Source of the DNA: Lethocerus indicus
Lineage: Eukaryota > Arthropoda > Insecta > Hemiptera > Belostomatidae
Assembly (NCBI GenBank): GCA_019843655.1
Contig: JACDQD010000010.1
Coordinates: forward strand, 4,323,637 to 4,387,636
Length of the DNA: 64,000 nucleotides
Reading direction: 5' to 3'
How positions within the stretch are numbered: position 1 is the first letter of the stretch; each line of letters begins with the position of its first letter. A program made the position numbers and the translations under genes. Below, in pieces: positions 47,564-59,834 of this stretch. Below the pieces are notes generated by a model. It was not told the DNA's origin. It saw only the letters and a program-made list of their open reading frames with translations, and did not search any database.

Positions 47564-49500
47564 ACGTTCCCCGAGAATTACCCAATATTTGTAACGATAC
47601 GCGCGAATTTAGTCACGGTACACTGGGCTCACTGGGGAAGAGCTGGAGTTTGAAAATAAAAAAAGTAAAATTATAGACAGATGTTCGGTTTCGTAACGTT
47701 TGTCGCAATAAGCTTATTTGCGGTTTAATGAATTGTTAATTTTCGTCCAGTCATATCGGTGCTCGGGGATTGAAAATGTAACCTGTTTACTTTAATATTG
47801 GCCCTTAATATTGTCAGCAGTCAAAAAAATAATGTTCGATGATTTATCCCACATGGATATGTTTGGGCATCGTTGTGTTATGTTAGGGAGTCGGATACAG
47901 CCCAATCTAACGGTTATTCAGTTCATTTAGCTGTATTTTACCTGAGCGCCCGTAAGGTTAGAATTAGAAAAAAGAAAAATCCGGTCCAAAATACCGCCCA
48001 TGATATACGGGTTTACCGATTTATCCACGGGCTCTCGTTAAAACCATTGTTCGGTGGGGGCCCTCCTAATTATGCAGGAGGTCGGTAATTCATGGAGGCG
48101 GGGAAAGGCCGGTTTCCGGTAGGCGCGTGAGTGCGAGCCAGCGCGTGGTCGGTTGATAAATCGGAGCTGACAAATGGAAAAGAAGAAACGAAGAGTAAGT
48201 AGGAGTAGGAAAATTGAGGTCTGAAGAATGCTTCATGAAGAAGGCTTGATGGCTCTCCGCGGGGGAGGCAGTCCCCTCACCGAAGAAATTAGACCGCTCC
48301 TCTTCCACCATATGTCGGACTTATAAGTGGATCAGTTGATACATTACGGACACGGATGTGTATTTTAATCTCATCCATATATAAGCTGACACTTATTTGT
48401 TTGGTTGGAAATTCTTCTTCACCGAGTTGGAGATTTATTTTTTTATTTTGTGCTACGAGGTAACAGTCCGAACTAGTTTGAGTTTACTACAATACGCTGG
48501 AAATATGGGGGATGCAGAAAGAACGCAGAGTTCTACTAAGGTTAGAAGCAGCATGATCGACCGAACGGACCTTTATTATTACTATATTCCTTAACCTAGT
48601 TAGTGCAAGGATTCCGATTCAATCCGCTGATAAATGACTATCGCGCTTTTCATTTCTCTCATGATACAGTTTTGATGTGAAAGAAGTCCAAAGTGATGGA
48701 CTCATGTTATACACGAAATAAATTAAGTCACAAAGGAAATGTGAACGATGGAGCGTTATTTTTAAAACCGAAAGGCAGACGGCAGGAACCAATCGGTGGA
48801 ATGAGATAAGGCACGACTACGTTCTTCTGTCGCTATCGCCCTCAGATAGGAAAAGTTCCAAATGCCAATAAGCGAAGTGAAAAGAAATTGAAAGAAAAAG
48901 TCGCCGTAGAAAAGAAATCCGCGCTTACGGCATGTTTTAATACAGCAGATCTTAAATGGGAAACAGGTGAATTTCCGATTTTTATATGACATTTATGATT
49001 CTAGTCCATTACAACTCTGTAAATAAATTACAATATACAAACAGGCCTGTTGGCTTGGGAATAGGCCCCTTGATAACTGTTAGGGAAGAAGCTGCGGAGG
49101 AGGAATACTGTGAACGGGGTCGGAACTGTAAACGATTTGATTACTAAACGGGTGTTGCAAGTGTCCTGTCCCCCCCATGAGGATCACGCTCCTCCCAGTG
49201 TCACATCTGGGACCAGCTGTCCCCCACACGCATATTCTCCCTACAAATCTCCTCCCACTCGTTCTCATCCGCTCGAAAAGGAATTACCAGCAGTACCTCA
49301 AAAATAAAAATAAATTATTATGCTGTTTGATTCTTGCGATCTTCTGTCTTTTGTTTTTGGGACATCCTGCCTTCTGTTGTAGAGGTGGTCTTGTCTGTAA
49401 TGTGGTATATATAGTGTGCATTATGGATTTCTATAATTCTTAAATAGGCTTATAAAACATAAATCAGAAGAATATAATGAATGGTGCAGTTCCTCTGAAA

Positions 49501-49727
49501 TTTTTCCTTTCTTTATTCAGGCGGATATTGCGATGCAGATATACAAGGCTGATTCTCGGTGTGGATTAGAGAAACATATTTCGAGATTCGAAATGAAATC
49601 TGAAATCTCCCGTCGATGTTTAGTTGAGTCACGCTCTTGTGCGAGTACGCACACGTGCGTGCAGCGGGCAAAAGCATTCCATTATTCCTTCGTCCGTCGT
49701 CGGTTAAATTTGTGGCCCGGCTGAGCT
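49501..49727 (+). other. Strong acceptor-like site with open frame
   Basis: TTTTTCCTTTCTTTATTCAG ends at 49520, the best free-standing 3' splice site in the window. The frame beginning GCG GAT ATT stays open for about 68 codons to a TGA near 49722. No good donor lies in that frame. I recognise no family. It could be a cryptic or alternative terminal exon, or an unused acceptor. Confidence 0.25.
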
Positions 49728-50180
49728 GTAGTAGGCGGCTCCCCTACGCACGGTCACACTCACAGGCGCGCCGCGTATAAACACACATACACAAACATAT
49801 TCAAATATTCAGGGCCGCGGCCGCACCGACACACGGGGCTCGGCTTTCTCCATTTTTTCCAGAATATATATCTTTCCTCCATTTTTCCTCTCTCCTGAAA
49901 TACCTTCCGACGAAATTCAACAAGTGTAGCGCACCGAGGGGCGTCCCCCCCATGGTTTATGGGCCCGTTTTAAAAATACGATCGACACAGAAGCGCTGCC
50001 CCGTTCCCCGATTCGTGTTTCTCGAGGCCTAGTAGCCTCGGTTCCCCTGTAAACTCCCGGTGTTTAATTTATGCATTGTCCGCTCACACCGGCCGTCGGG
50101 CATAAAACTTTTTTTTAGGGGGCCAATTCCCTCGGGCGGCCCCCTAATCGTAAACCGCGCTGTAATTACTTACCGGCAAA
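49640..50180. promoter_or_regulatory. CpG-rich island
   Basis: Dense CpG (GGCGCGCCGCG, GGGCCGCGGCCGC words) with sharp AT flanks. Apart from the tail of the frame above, no coding support. Enhancer or cryptic promoter candidate. Confidence 0.3.
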
Positions 50181-50189
50181 GACTGTGAC

Positions 50190-51080
50190 GTTTTCATTAT
50201 ACGATTCCGAGTTGTAAAATCCAAAAATGTCAACCGAAAAAATAGCTGTTGAACAAGGGCTGTTCTCTTATGTGTTCCGAGCCTCTGGGCCAGTTTCGGC
50301 TTTTATGATCATATCAAAAGAGGGCCTGAGGTTAGTAGGGTCGCACGTTTACAATGGAGCTTGACTTATCTAAAGAATCCAAATTTGTAATTCAAAAGAA
50401 TTCCTCAGTTACAACTTTCAGCAGTTAACCGAATGGAGGTTAACCTAACTCCTAAAAGATGATTATTCGATTTTAGCTACGATGGGTTTGTTAAAAGGAT
50501 ATGGAGTTATGTCCAAAATAACTTTGTTCTGCTTAGAAATGTAAATTCTTGCCAGTGGATGCAAAACTCATAAAACTACGGGCCACAAAAACTTGGTCTT
50601 GCCGCTGTTATTAGTTTAAGGTTTCACTGATTGTACAATTCTAATACTGCAATAATGTAATGTGACAGTGTGTAATGTAAAATGTGACTAAAAAAGTAAT
50701 TTTGTTTCCAAAGGATCTGTTATTTGGGCATTATTTTTGTAACTAGCGGAAATTTCTTAACCGTTATATACGATATGTAATATACGTAAACTTACTAACT
50801 CAATTAAAGGTCATAATAGTGTCTGTGTAATAAGAAAAATTTACCTTCAAGACCAAAAAGGCGGATATTTTACCAAGCTTAAATATTCCGTTAGGGTAGG
50901 CTCGGTCATAGTTTCGAAATGAAAAGGGCTTATTTAAATACCATCGCGAGAACTTGCGCTGAGGGATAACGATGCATATATGCATAGACTTCAGTCTACG
51001 GGGCGCCAGCGTTTTCGGAACTGACTCCCGGTCCTAATTACTCTCTGGGTTTATTACTAGGGACTTGCCGCAAGCGGAGG
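50190..51080. other. AT-rich spacer
   Basis: AT-rich apart from a few GC words. CAGTTTCGGCT occurs at 50291-50301 (third copy of that 11-mer). Confidence 0.45.
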
Positions 51081-51215
51081 AGTGGACTTAATTACCATTT
51101 ATATCGAACTGTTTCGCATACCAATCTCTGGGCCAAAGAGGTGACACCCTGCCGACTCGGATGACAGCGTTTGTGGGTGAGCGGAAAAAATGTGGGTTTA
51201 ATAAACTACGCCCCT

Positions 51216-51217
<2 letters not shown>

Positions 51218-51267
<50 letters not shown>
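51218..51267 (+). repeat. (GA)n microsatellite
   Basis: About 24 clean GA units ending in GCGCGC. Explains a Ser/Leu-repeat minus-strand frame. Confidence 0.95.
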
Positions 51268-51271
<4 letters not shown>

Positions 51272-52059
51272 CCTCTGTGCAATTTTCAACCCCTATCCCA
51301 CAGCAATTTACTACGGTTGTTAACAAACTAGTTACAATTCATTTATATCTTTGCTGGGACCAGAAGAACAGTTCAATCCCTATGTAAATTACAGATATCT
51401 CATATGAAAAAAATGGTTAAAATCCACATAAATATATAGTCTGGTCCGTTTTTATTAGATATAGATTATAGAGTGCATTACAAAGCAATAAATTCTCAGT
51501 TACAGATCTAATAGGTCAGTCAATTATTGTAGGTGGTTTTTGTTTGAATTTTCCGACGAAAAGCAGCAGTGAAAGGCTTAATTGGATATCCACAAATAGA
51601 AAATAGAAAAACGTAATTGTGCTACATTATTTTGATTATTTATTAACTCAATAACTTGGCTTACGTGATAGGAATCTCAGTACTGGCGTACGGCATACGC
51701 TTTAATATCTTCTCTTCTGATTTCCACTCCCATTTCGCGATTAAAAAGCTTCGATTAGGTATAGGAATATAGAGGATACTATGGTAGATTGTTGTTTCTG
51801 CCTCCGTTATGAATAGTTATGTGGGATTAAACCCTATAAGGTAATTTCTTCTTGTGTTAGACAAGGAGTAACCTACACTTTTCCGATTTCGAATCCAGTC
51901 GCAATAAACCTGTTCCATTTAAAAACGTAAATAATCTAGTCCGTTTCAAAATTGTGCGCGTATATATTCATCGGAAATTATATCTGTATTAATCGATGCA
52001 ATCGGGAAGAAACTCCGGTTTCCAGGACTCTTTTGAAATGTAATTTCATTGTAATTGCC

Positions 52060-52500
52060 CCCGCGGTAATATTCCTTTAATTATAATATTTTTGATATCC
52101 TCTCATCTTCGGCCACCGGAGTCGCTCGTGGGAAAGTGAAAACCGAACGGAGCCTGGACGGGGGAATAAAAATCCACCGCCGTAATCTCGGTGCCCGGGT
52201 ATAACTTTACTTTTGTTCGGGCGGTATGAATTATTCATATTCATAAAGTAGGGGAGGCGCGCGTACGAGCCGAGCGTTTTAAGGCGTGTTTAAGAGAGAA
52301 ACCGTCCAGATGGCTGTGTTCTGTCTATCTCGTCCGCGCTCCTCCACCGACCAGAAACTCCATTGTGTTCGAACACGACACCGCTTGTTTGTGAATCGTC
52401 GCTATCAGCACTGAGGCGATAAAATGACCGAGTTATCGTTCCGAACGAATCGTATTTATATGTCGATTTCATACTTCAGATTCGTCGATAAGCGAGGGAA
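52060..52500. promoter_or_regulatory. GC/CpG island
   Basis: CpG-rich block with AATTATTCATATTCAT-like words between GC parts. The minus frame 52290-52472 is unrecognised. Candidate element. Confidence 0.2.
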
Positions 52501-52775
52501 GTCAGCTAAATGCCACCCTCGTGCGTACTTGGGTATTACTGCCATATTTATCATATTTTTGTCCATTAAAGGATAAAGTTTATGAAATGTACGAACTTGC
52601 GTTGTAAAATATTACGAACATAAATTTATATAGACATCCCTCTTAGCTTAGGAATGCGGGACAGTTCTCATCCAGTGCTCCTGTCTCGTTTACCTCCAGT
52701 ATAAAACTGAAATGAAATTACATTTTTACTTTATTGAGGGAATAACTAAAAGAAATATTTCTCTTCATGGAATAT

Positions 52776-52799
52776 TCTTTTATTTTATTTTATTTTATA
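52776..52799. repeat. (TTTTA)n tract
   Basis: Four TTTTA units. Confidence 0.85.
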
Positions 52800-52998
52800 A
52801 CACATTTGTATGCGAAGAAAGTTCGAACCACGACTTGCCCGGTTCATTGATTTAATGATTTTAAACAAATTAATCCTTGTTTTAACAACATTGTAACATC
52901 CATGAATTAAATTAATTAGATTAAATTTGTCCGCCATTTAATCTTATTACAAATATGTGTCGAACGCACTGTGCTTGTTTTTCTTAAGTTTCGGTAAA

Positions 52999-53000
<2 letters not shown>

Positions 53001-53048
<48 letters not shown>
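53001..53048. repeat. (TA)24 microsatellite
   Basis: Uninterrupted array followed directly by a G-rich patch. Confidence 0.95.
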
Positions 53049-53049
<1 letters not shown>

Positions 53050-53499
53050 GGGGTGAGGGGGAGTTTCAAGTAATACAGCAGTTCGGAATGTTAAATCGTA
53101 AATCAAACCAATGATTTGGTTTTTTTTTAATTCGGTAATTTCACTTTGGTTCTGACACTAATTTAAATTGGTTACACACCTTTGTAGGGTGACATTGTCT
53201 CTTCAATTTATCTTGTGACAAGTTTACGGACTGTTGTATTATCCATGCACGAAATAAGCTACTTCGAACCGCCGATCTATTCCTGTCATCGATTCGGGAA
53301 AATTTTCAATCTCCTCATGGTTTCACTACGCCTACAGTAATCGAATCTTAATTATTGGTGCTTGATAGTTTCTCGGTACACTTGCAGGATTTCTCCAATT
53401 CCAGGAGTAGGCAATTCTGAAAATTCTTAGATTTCTTATTGAACCGAGAATCACTCAGATGGGACGTGAAGTTGAGTCTGACTCACGTTAAGTATTACT

Positions 53500-54345
53500 G
53501 TGAACCCGGTGACGTCACGAGCGCGTGAGACCACGTCCTAAGCTCGTCACCCCGTTGCCGTTAGATTATTCGGCGTATCTCAAAGGATAGTTTATTTTGT
53601 ATGGCGAACGTGCTCGTGAGTCTTTTGAATTGAAGTTACCACATTGGGTACTATGCTATAGGGACCTAACAAACTGCGTTCCCTCAAAAGGCAATGCTCG
53701 TTTAGTGTTGCCTACCATTTTCAAATTTACATAGTAATATTACTGAAGACAAAGCCTCACAGAATTTACTTTTTAAATGATACCTCGGGTAATTTGGTCC
53801 TTTAATCTGGCATGAAGACGAACGACATCATTCTTGAAGATCACGTACTTTATACTCCTGTATAACCATGTACTGTAATCATAAATATGATTACAGCGTC
53901 GCATTTGAAATAGTATTTTTGTGCCAACTGTGTTTTATATAATACATTTTCTTCTTCACAATACGATCGGTCAGAGCTGAGACGTGTTGCGTGGTGACGC
54001 ATGGGTGACGTCGGAACCCGTTTTAAAAACCCAAAGTTCAATTAAAGTTCCTTTTTTTTTTGTAACTTTCCGGATATTACCGATGCGCCTACAGGTTTCC
54101 ATATGGGTAAGCTCGAGTACTACAACGCCCCGTCTGTCCCCGAACCGGTTTATCCGGTGCGGAGGCCGCGGCGGCTGTGAATTCACCGCTTATTTTATAG
54201 CCTATACCGCTGGGAAATCTCTTCAGAAATATATAAGTTTGTACTTATATATTAGTGGGACTAAATTTTTACCAGGGTTGTGCCATTTACTTACGAGTGT
54301 AGTAGCCGTGTGGACGGGGCGGGGGGATGAAATGAACTAGTTGCT
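53500..54345. promoter_or_regulatory. CRE-containing region
   Basis: TGACGTCA at 53510-53517 is a perfect CRE, flanked by ACGTG/CACG words. GGTGACGTCGG recurs near 54005. The region turns GC-rich at 54090-54190 and 54300-54340. CREB/ATF binding is inferred from the motif; the 118-codon frame 53984-54340 is unrecognised. Confidence 0.3.
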
Positions 54346-55249
54346 AGCACGGCATAGGTTCATTTAAAGCCGGAATTAAGTGCCCGGTTAAGTGTCTCGC
54401 TGACATTGTACACAGACTTCTACGGCTGGTTGACTGCCCACCGTCATGCCTCTCCCCACTTATATGAGCCCTACTTATCGTACGCATTACACTTTATAGT
54501 ATTCACCGGCTTGTTCCATTGGGGCGTGACTCCATTTTCGACTGGGAAAAAATCAGACCTGTCCCAGAGACAGTTAACAGTTAACATCTGGCGTTCCTGA
54601 ACGCTGTGTATTCATCACGCTTGTGTCTCTCTCGTCTCTTGGACAATAACAACTTCATTGCGTTAGTAAGTTAATATTACTGGCGATAGGTTCTCTTTTA
54701 CGAGTACATTTTTAAATTACTTAATATAATGTTGTTTAGTTTGGATGACCTGATTTCAAACAAACAGAAACACAGGTTTTATGTCGAGTTTATATTTCAC
54801 AGTAGTACAAATATAAGACAAGTTTCAAATCTTCAAAACTTTTTTCGTCTATAAGCATTGATTCCAACGTTTTATATATTACTTCAAATACCACACTTAA
54901 TTACCCATATGAATAAAGAGTACCACCAATTTACTAACGCCGTTTTTTTAAACTCTACCTAATATGAAGAAATAAAGTATCCCGTTGAGATACTAGATAT
55001 TCCATTTACTTTCTTGAAAAATTTGGAACTGTGATTAATTCAGCGACTATAAAAAACGAATTCAATCCGTGCCCAGCAGTCTGAAAATCCTGTACCGTAT
55101 AACCTACGGAGATATCAGCCTTTCAGTGCTCATGGCCTAAGGAGGTCTAGAATGGGATCACACGATTGTCGAACCCTAGCATGCGTGCTCATAGTTATCT
55201 TCAAGTGCTTAATTACCGTTTGTTCTTCGATTAGGAATGTAATTCAAGC

Positions 55250-55510
55250 GATAAAATTGACATGTGGCCCCGGGCCGGGGGATGGGGGGTGGGGTTCGTG
55301 GAGCGGTGCAGCAGTAAGCCACTGGGAGGACGTTAATGTGTTTTGGAGGGTTAACTATAATGGGAGCACTAATCAATAGCACTGCAGGCTGCAGGCGGTC
55401 GGGTGTTCAACAGGGAGCGGCCCAATTTATTGGCAGTTTCCCCGATAAGTCCCCATTTGTTATCCGGGGATTTCCTCCTCACCTCGGTCCGGACTTGAGG
55501 CGTCCATTCA
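55250..55510. promoter_or_regulatory. G-rich island
   Basis: G-rich patch (55265-55290) and GC block with an imperfect palindrome near 55264-55278. No coding support. Confidence 0.2.
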
Positions 55511-56308
55511 TTTTAGGATAAGCAGCCTCGGCGGTAGGACTATTAAGAAGCAATGTAGTAAAAAGGGGCGGTGATATTGTGCTTGTTTCAAATTCACTTA
55601 GGCTTTGCCCAGAGTGCAAGAATTAGTAATAGGGCAATAAACCATACTCACAAACTATACTCAGTCCAGAAGTCAGCACGTTTTCCAGAGGGTGGTGACG
55701 TAAGGTCAGAAACCCAGCACCACGATAGGGTTACTTTTCCCGCCACTAGTTAGGGAGGTAGAATCTAGGCATAGGAAATAGGGAGGATAGCTATAGGTAT
55801 AAGAAACTATCCAACCAAACAAAATAGACAAGTGTCAAACATCAAAATTTTAATATTCTAATATAAATGTTGACTCTGATAATTGGTATTCCGAAGTGGG
55901 CGCATCGTTACACAACACTGTTTCTCCCTCGTGTTGCCGTGTGTGTTATTACATTGGTGGCTAAGCCTAATGTGCCGGCACAGTAGGGTGGGAGCCGACT
56001 TAATAGTAACTTAATATAGGGTGGTCTATGGAGGGGTTGATTGGTATCGGCTGTCAGAGGAGGGTGAGTTCCATCTGCCTCACACCTATATGGGGAGCGG
56101 GTCATCTAGCTTCCCTATTTTCCCTACCGCATTACACCTGTCCGTTTCCATATGGTCAGTTTTCCCACTGTTGAAACGATATACTGTAAAAAAAACTCTA
56201 GTGCGGCTCTTAAACCTCAAAAAAAAATGTTCTCTCGTCAGTCTTCAATTTTTTTTGCTGTTTTATTAATACTTTACTGATGTCTACCTGTCTGAAAATA
56301 TACGTTAT

Positions 56309-56331
56309 TATCTATCTATCTATCTATTATC

Positions 56332-56378
<47 letters not shown>
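56309..56378. repeat. Compound (TATC)n/(TA)n microsatellite
   Basis: About four to five TATC units (56309-56326), a short interruption, then about 22 TA units (56335-56378). Confidence 0.95.
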
Positions 56379-56383
<5 letters not shown>

Positions 56384-56589
56384 CAGGGAAGAATTTATTT
56401 ATTTAGTCACTATATCGCTTACCGCATCCTGAATATGTTCTCGAAAATTTGATTGCTTCCAAGACTGCAAAAATGCATAATTAAACACTAAATCGGATTG
56501 GATTTCGTTCATATTCTTCGTAAGACAAATTCGGTATTAGTATATTTATAATATCCGTATTAATATTATAAATGTAATAAAGTCAATAT

Positions 56590-57060
56590 ATTCATATTGT
56601 ATATCTATGTCCGGGATCCGAAACGGTTCCTGTCGAAAATCTGTTGTCGTTCGTTCTCTTCTCAGAAGCGAACGGGCACCCTTGGGAAACCTTACCGTTT
56701 TCCGGGATGGGAGAAAAAAAATCCTTTGGAAAAATGCAAGAAGACAGATCCCCGGCGGGAGAAAAGCCTGGGGCGGGCGTGGATAGGGGGTGGGGGCGCC
56801 TAAGCTAATTTCAGAAAGAGGATTGAGAGAAGAGGTGGCTGGGAGGAAGCCGACAGTGAGCCGCGGGCCCTCACACCCCACGATAACAACAACAGACTAC
56901 CGCCCCTATATCTTACCTCGGCCTGCCATTGAATTTTCCCCGCGTCGGGCCCCACTTTTCTTTCAGCCCCGCGGGTGGTACCGCCCTAACCGCTTTCAGA
57001 GTGCCCCGAGAGATGGAGTACCGAGCTGTCCTCACACTTTATGATGGACGGGGATGACCC
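56590..57060. promoter_or_regulatory. GC/CpG island upstream of RS3
   Basis: GC-rich block between AT-rich flanks, with antiparallel unrecognised frames (56597-56803 plus, 56546-56881 minus). About 0.7 kb upstream of the third recursive site. Candidate regulatory element. Confidence 0.2.
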
Positions 57061-57718
57061 GCCAGTCACTGATGCAAACCAAGCAAAGAAATGAACTAAG
57101 AAGAAATGTCATCCTAAAAAATGTCACACCTTCGCCTGATATATTTTTATTCGTGCTAATTAAATAAATTGGATAAGATAAATCTATCCAATAAGGCACT
57201 ACTTCTACGCAAAATAATTTTCGCCATAACTAGAAGTTTTCCCAATTGGTTTTGGGGCTCATTTCGGTTGTATTGTGAATTTATAAGTGTACAGCTTGTT
57301 TTAAAGTTCTATTGCTTCTCAATTGGGTTAATCGGATCAAAATTAGGTTTTCAGCGGTTCACTATAATTGGTTTGAAATCACTATCGCCGTTTACCAGGA
57401 ACCTGATGAAATTGTTACTGATAAAATAAGCAGCAAGCTAGTTGTTATCTATGGTAGCTTGGCATTGATCATTAAACATCGAAGATTGTATTTTCATTTG
57501 AGATGGAATTTAAAAGTAGCATTTTGTGGTGCGAGCACTTTTTAGGGGTTTTAAAATTACCTGACGTACCCCAAACCAGTTGTCTATTGACATTTCCTCT
57601 CGGATTATTCAAAAATAATTTAAATATTAGTGAGTAATTAACGGACCATAATTTAAACCAAGCAAGTGTACTTGAAACACATTGACAGTAATATAACTTC
57701 CTTATGTATAAACATGAT

Positions 57719-57755
57719 TACTAATTCAGAGCCTTTTCTCTTTTGCCAGGTAAGT
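57719..57755 (+). other. Recursive splice site RS3 (zero-length exon)
   Basis: CCTTTTCTCTTTTGCCAG ends at 57749 and runs directly into GTAAGT (57750-57755). A perfect TACTAAT branch-point word occupies 57719-57725, its A about 25 nt from the AG. This is the strongest of the three sites: C/T-rich tract, best branch point and best donor. It lies 26.7 kb downstream of RS2. Splicing to this point would recreate a consensus donor. A second GTAAGT is found 52 nt downstream. Confidence 0.85.
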
Positions 57756-57801
57756 GAAGTTGTATATCAGTAGCTGATAATGATGCTGTGGACAACAATC
57801 T
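57750..57801 (+). other. RS3 recursive-splicing exon (52 nt, poison)
   Basis: Runs from the RS3 junction to CAATCT|GTAAGT at 57801|57802. Stops close all three frames. With two strong donors 52 nt apart, this site is the best in the window for measuring competition between the reconstituted and downstream donor. Confidence 0.65.
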
Positions 57802-57809
57802 GTAAGTTA

Positions 57810-58730
57810 TGCTTGAACATATTTATGTAGTTTATAAATAATTATTGCAGTGCATTCTGTCCTACTAGTTATGTTAAGGACTAGAATATGGTAGCGCTTC
57901 TATAGCTTTTAATATGATTTTGATAATTGCAATTGAAAAAACTTGCATCATCTTATAGCAAACTTATGAATGATTTCTTCTGCGCACAAAACTTGTTTCA
58001 AGGGCGTTCGGTTGTATTTGAACGTTCTCTATTTTCTTTTTTTTTTTTTTTGCTGCCCGCTTATATCGAAAACGATGAAAAACCAGGCCTTGATATCAAG
58101 TCCAGTACACTTCTATTACAGAGCTATTTCGTTACCAAACGTATGGCCGACGTTGTATGTGTATTTTTTCTTTCGATTCGACTGCCCTTAATAACCGGCG
58201 TGTTCTCTAATGCGGTTCAAATTACGGAAACGGGTCGTTTGGAGGTCCACGCTAATTGTCCCACTGGGTTCGGTTAATGAAAGGGTTTCTGGGCTTATTA
58301 TTTTTTGTTTTTCGAATAACAGTCGGAAAATTACAAGGGCAATGTCGCCTTATCTTGTTAAACGTTTCTTCGAAACTAGAGTTGAGCCACGAGAACGAAC
58401 TTTTCTAGATTGAGCGATCCCCTGTGTCGATTTTCTAAAATACTGCGGTCTGTGTTGTACAATTTTTCTGCATGTATGCTGGGCAATGATTAATGTAGTA
58501 CCCTATTATTTTGCGTCATTTATGTAGTTTTCATCATATTTCTTGGCTCCTTATATTTTTCTCATATGCATTGTTCTGTCCACGTGTTAGGAACGTCAAT
58601 TATACGAAAAATGTGGACACATTGAGGTAATTGACAACATAGGGGAAGGCGCGTGAAATTTTAACGGCTGTAAGAATGTATTTCTTGTATAAAGTCGAGG
58701 TAACAACTTGACTAAGCAGCTAGACTATCT
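57810..58730. other. AT-rich spacer after RS3
   Basis: AT-rich; the 116-codon frame 57927-58277 has no recognisable features and crosses a poly-T run. Confidence 0.45.
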
Positions 58731-58739
58731 TAATGCTCC

Positions 58740-59200
58740 CAGCAATCGGTGTTATTTACACCGCCGAGCTCATCCGGTTAATGTGTACAACGGTCTCAGA
58801 GTCCCCTAATGAACTTAATGTACGGCCGGCAAGTTTACTCGTTCAGTGGGCACTATTTCATTAATAGGGAGAAGTGAGAAGCGGCGGGATCACGCGCTGC
58901 GGCGGACATTTTTATTATTATTTTCGGGTAGCACGTACGTGATTCGACTTTCCGGGCCCTCGGGTTAGACGCCTCTCTGCATCCGAATATAGCGAATATC
59001 TGAAAACTGGAAAAGGCTTCCTGTTGGAAGTTTGCCCTGGGGCCGTTCGCCGCCCGTTATATAAAACTGGGCAACTAACGAGCGTCGCTTCAAAATGCAC
59101 GCCCAGGCGGCCGCATTTTGAAACCGACGCCTTGCACTTACAACATCCTTTCTGCATAAGGAAAATAGCCATTTCGTAATTCGATCGGCCGGAGTCGTCT
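58740..59200. promoter_or_regulatory. GC/CpG island with T-box-like palindrome
   Basis: CGGTGT and ACACCG (58747-58752, 58758-58763) form a perfect 6-bp inverted pair around TATTT; GGTGT/ACACC halves resemble T-box sites. CpG-rich sequence follows to about 59120. The minus frame 58918-59172 is unrecognised. Confidence 0.3.
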
Positions 59201-59463
59201 TATTTTAAATTCAACTTTGACTCTTTTTCATTTTTTTTATTGAACTTTTCTTTTTATATTCTTTACTTGCGGTGTATTTGAATATTTTAACCCGGAAAAA
59301 GGTTATAGAGGTGTGGGGAAGGGGTTTGGAAAAATATCGTGTTTCTTACCCGCGCGTTCCATTATTATGAGCAATCAGGAGCGCAATAAATATTTTTCTT
59401 ACATTGCTGTTTAGCCACTATTTAATATGACTGAGAGTACTGGGGCTTCTCTCATTTTAACGA

Positions 59464-59496
59464 TGTATACGTATGTACATGTATATGTATGTATGT
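59464..59496. repeat. Imperfect (GTAT)n tract
   Basis: ATGTATAC, GTATGTACATGT and TATGTATGTATG words, a decayed tetranucleotide repeat. Confidence 0.7.
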
Positions 59497-59834
59497 GCGA
59501 ATAGGTCCTGGGAAATGAATTCAACTGAAGGGGATCTCCCGGTTAATATGGCTACAATCCGGTAGCCGATCAAATTTTCATTTAACATATCAGGTCTGAA
59601 ATGAACTTCATTACTTTTCGTTGTGATTCTTATGTACTGACTATTTTTTACTCAGTAATTGAATTTGAATAAATATTTGGAAATAGTATTAATATTATCA
59701 GTCGTCATTCGATGAGTTTTCTCCTTTCGACATTTTGTTGAATCTTTTTATCCTTACTCATGCTTGTAAATCTCCAGATAATTGAGTGACTTGTTTCTTA
59801 TACTTCTTTGGAGTTAAGCGCTATAAAAGACATA

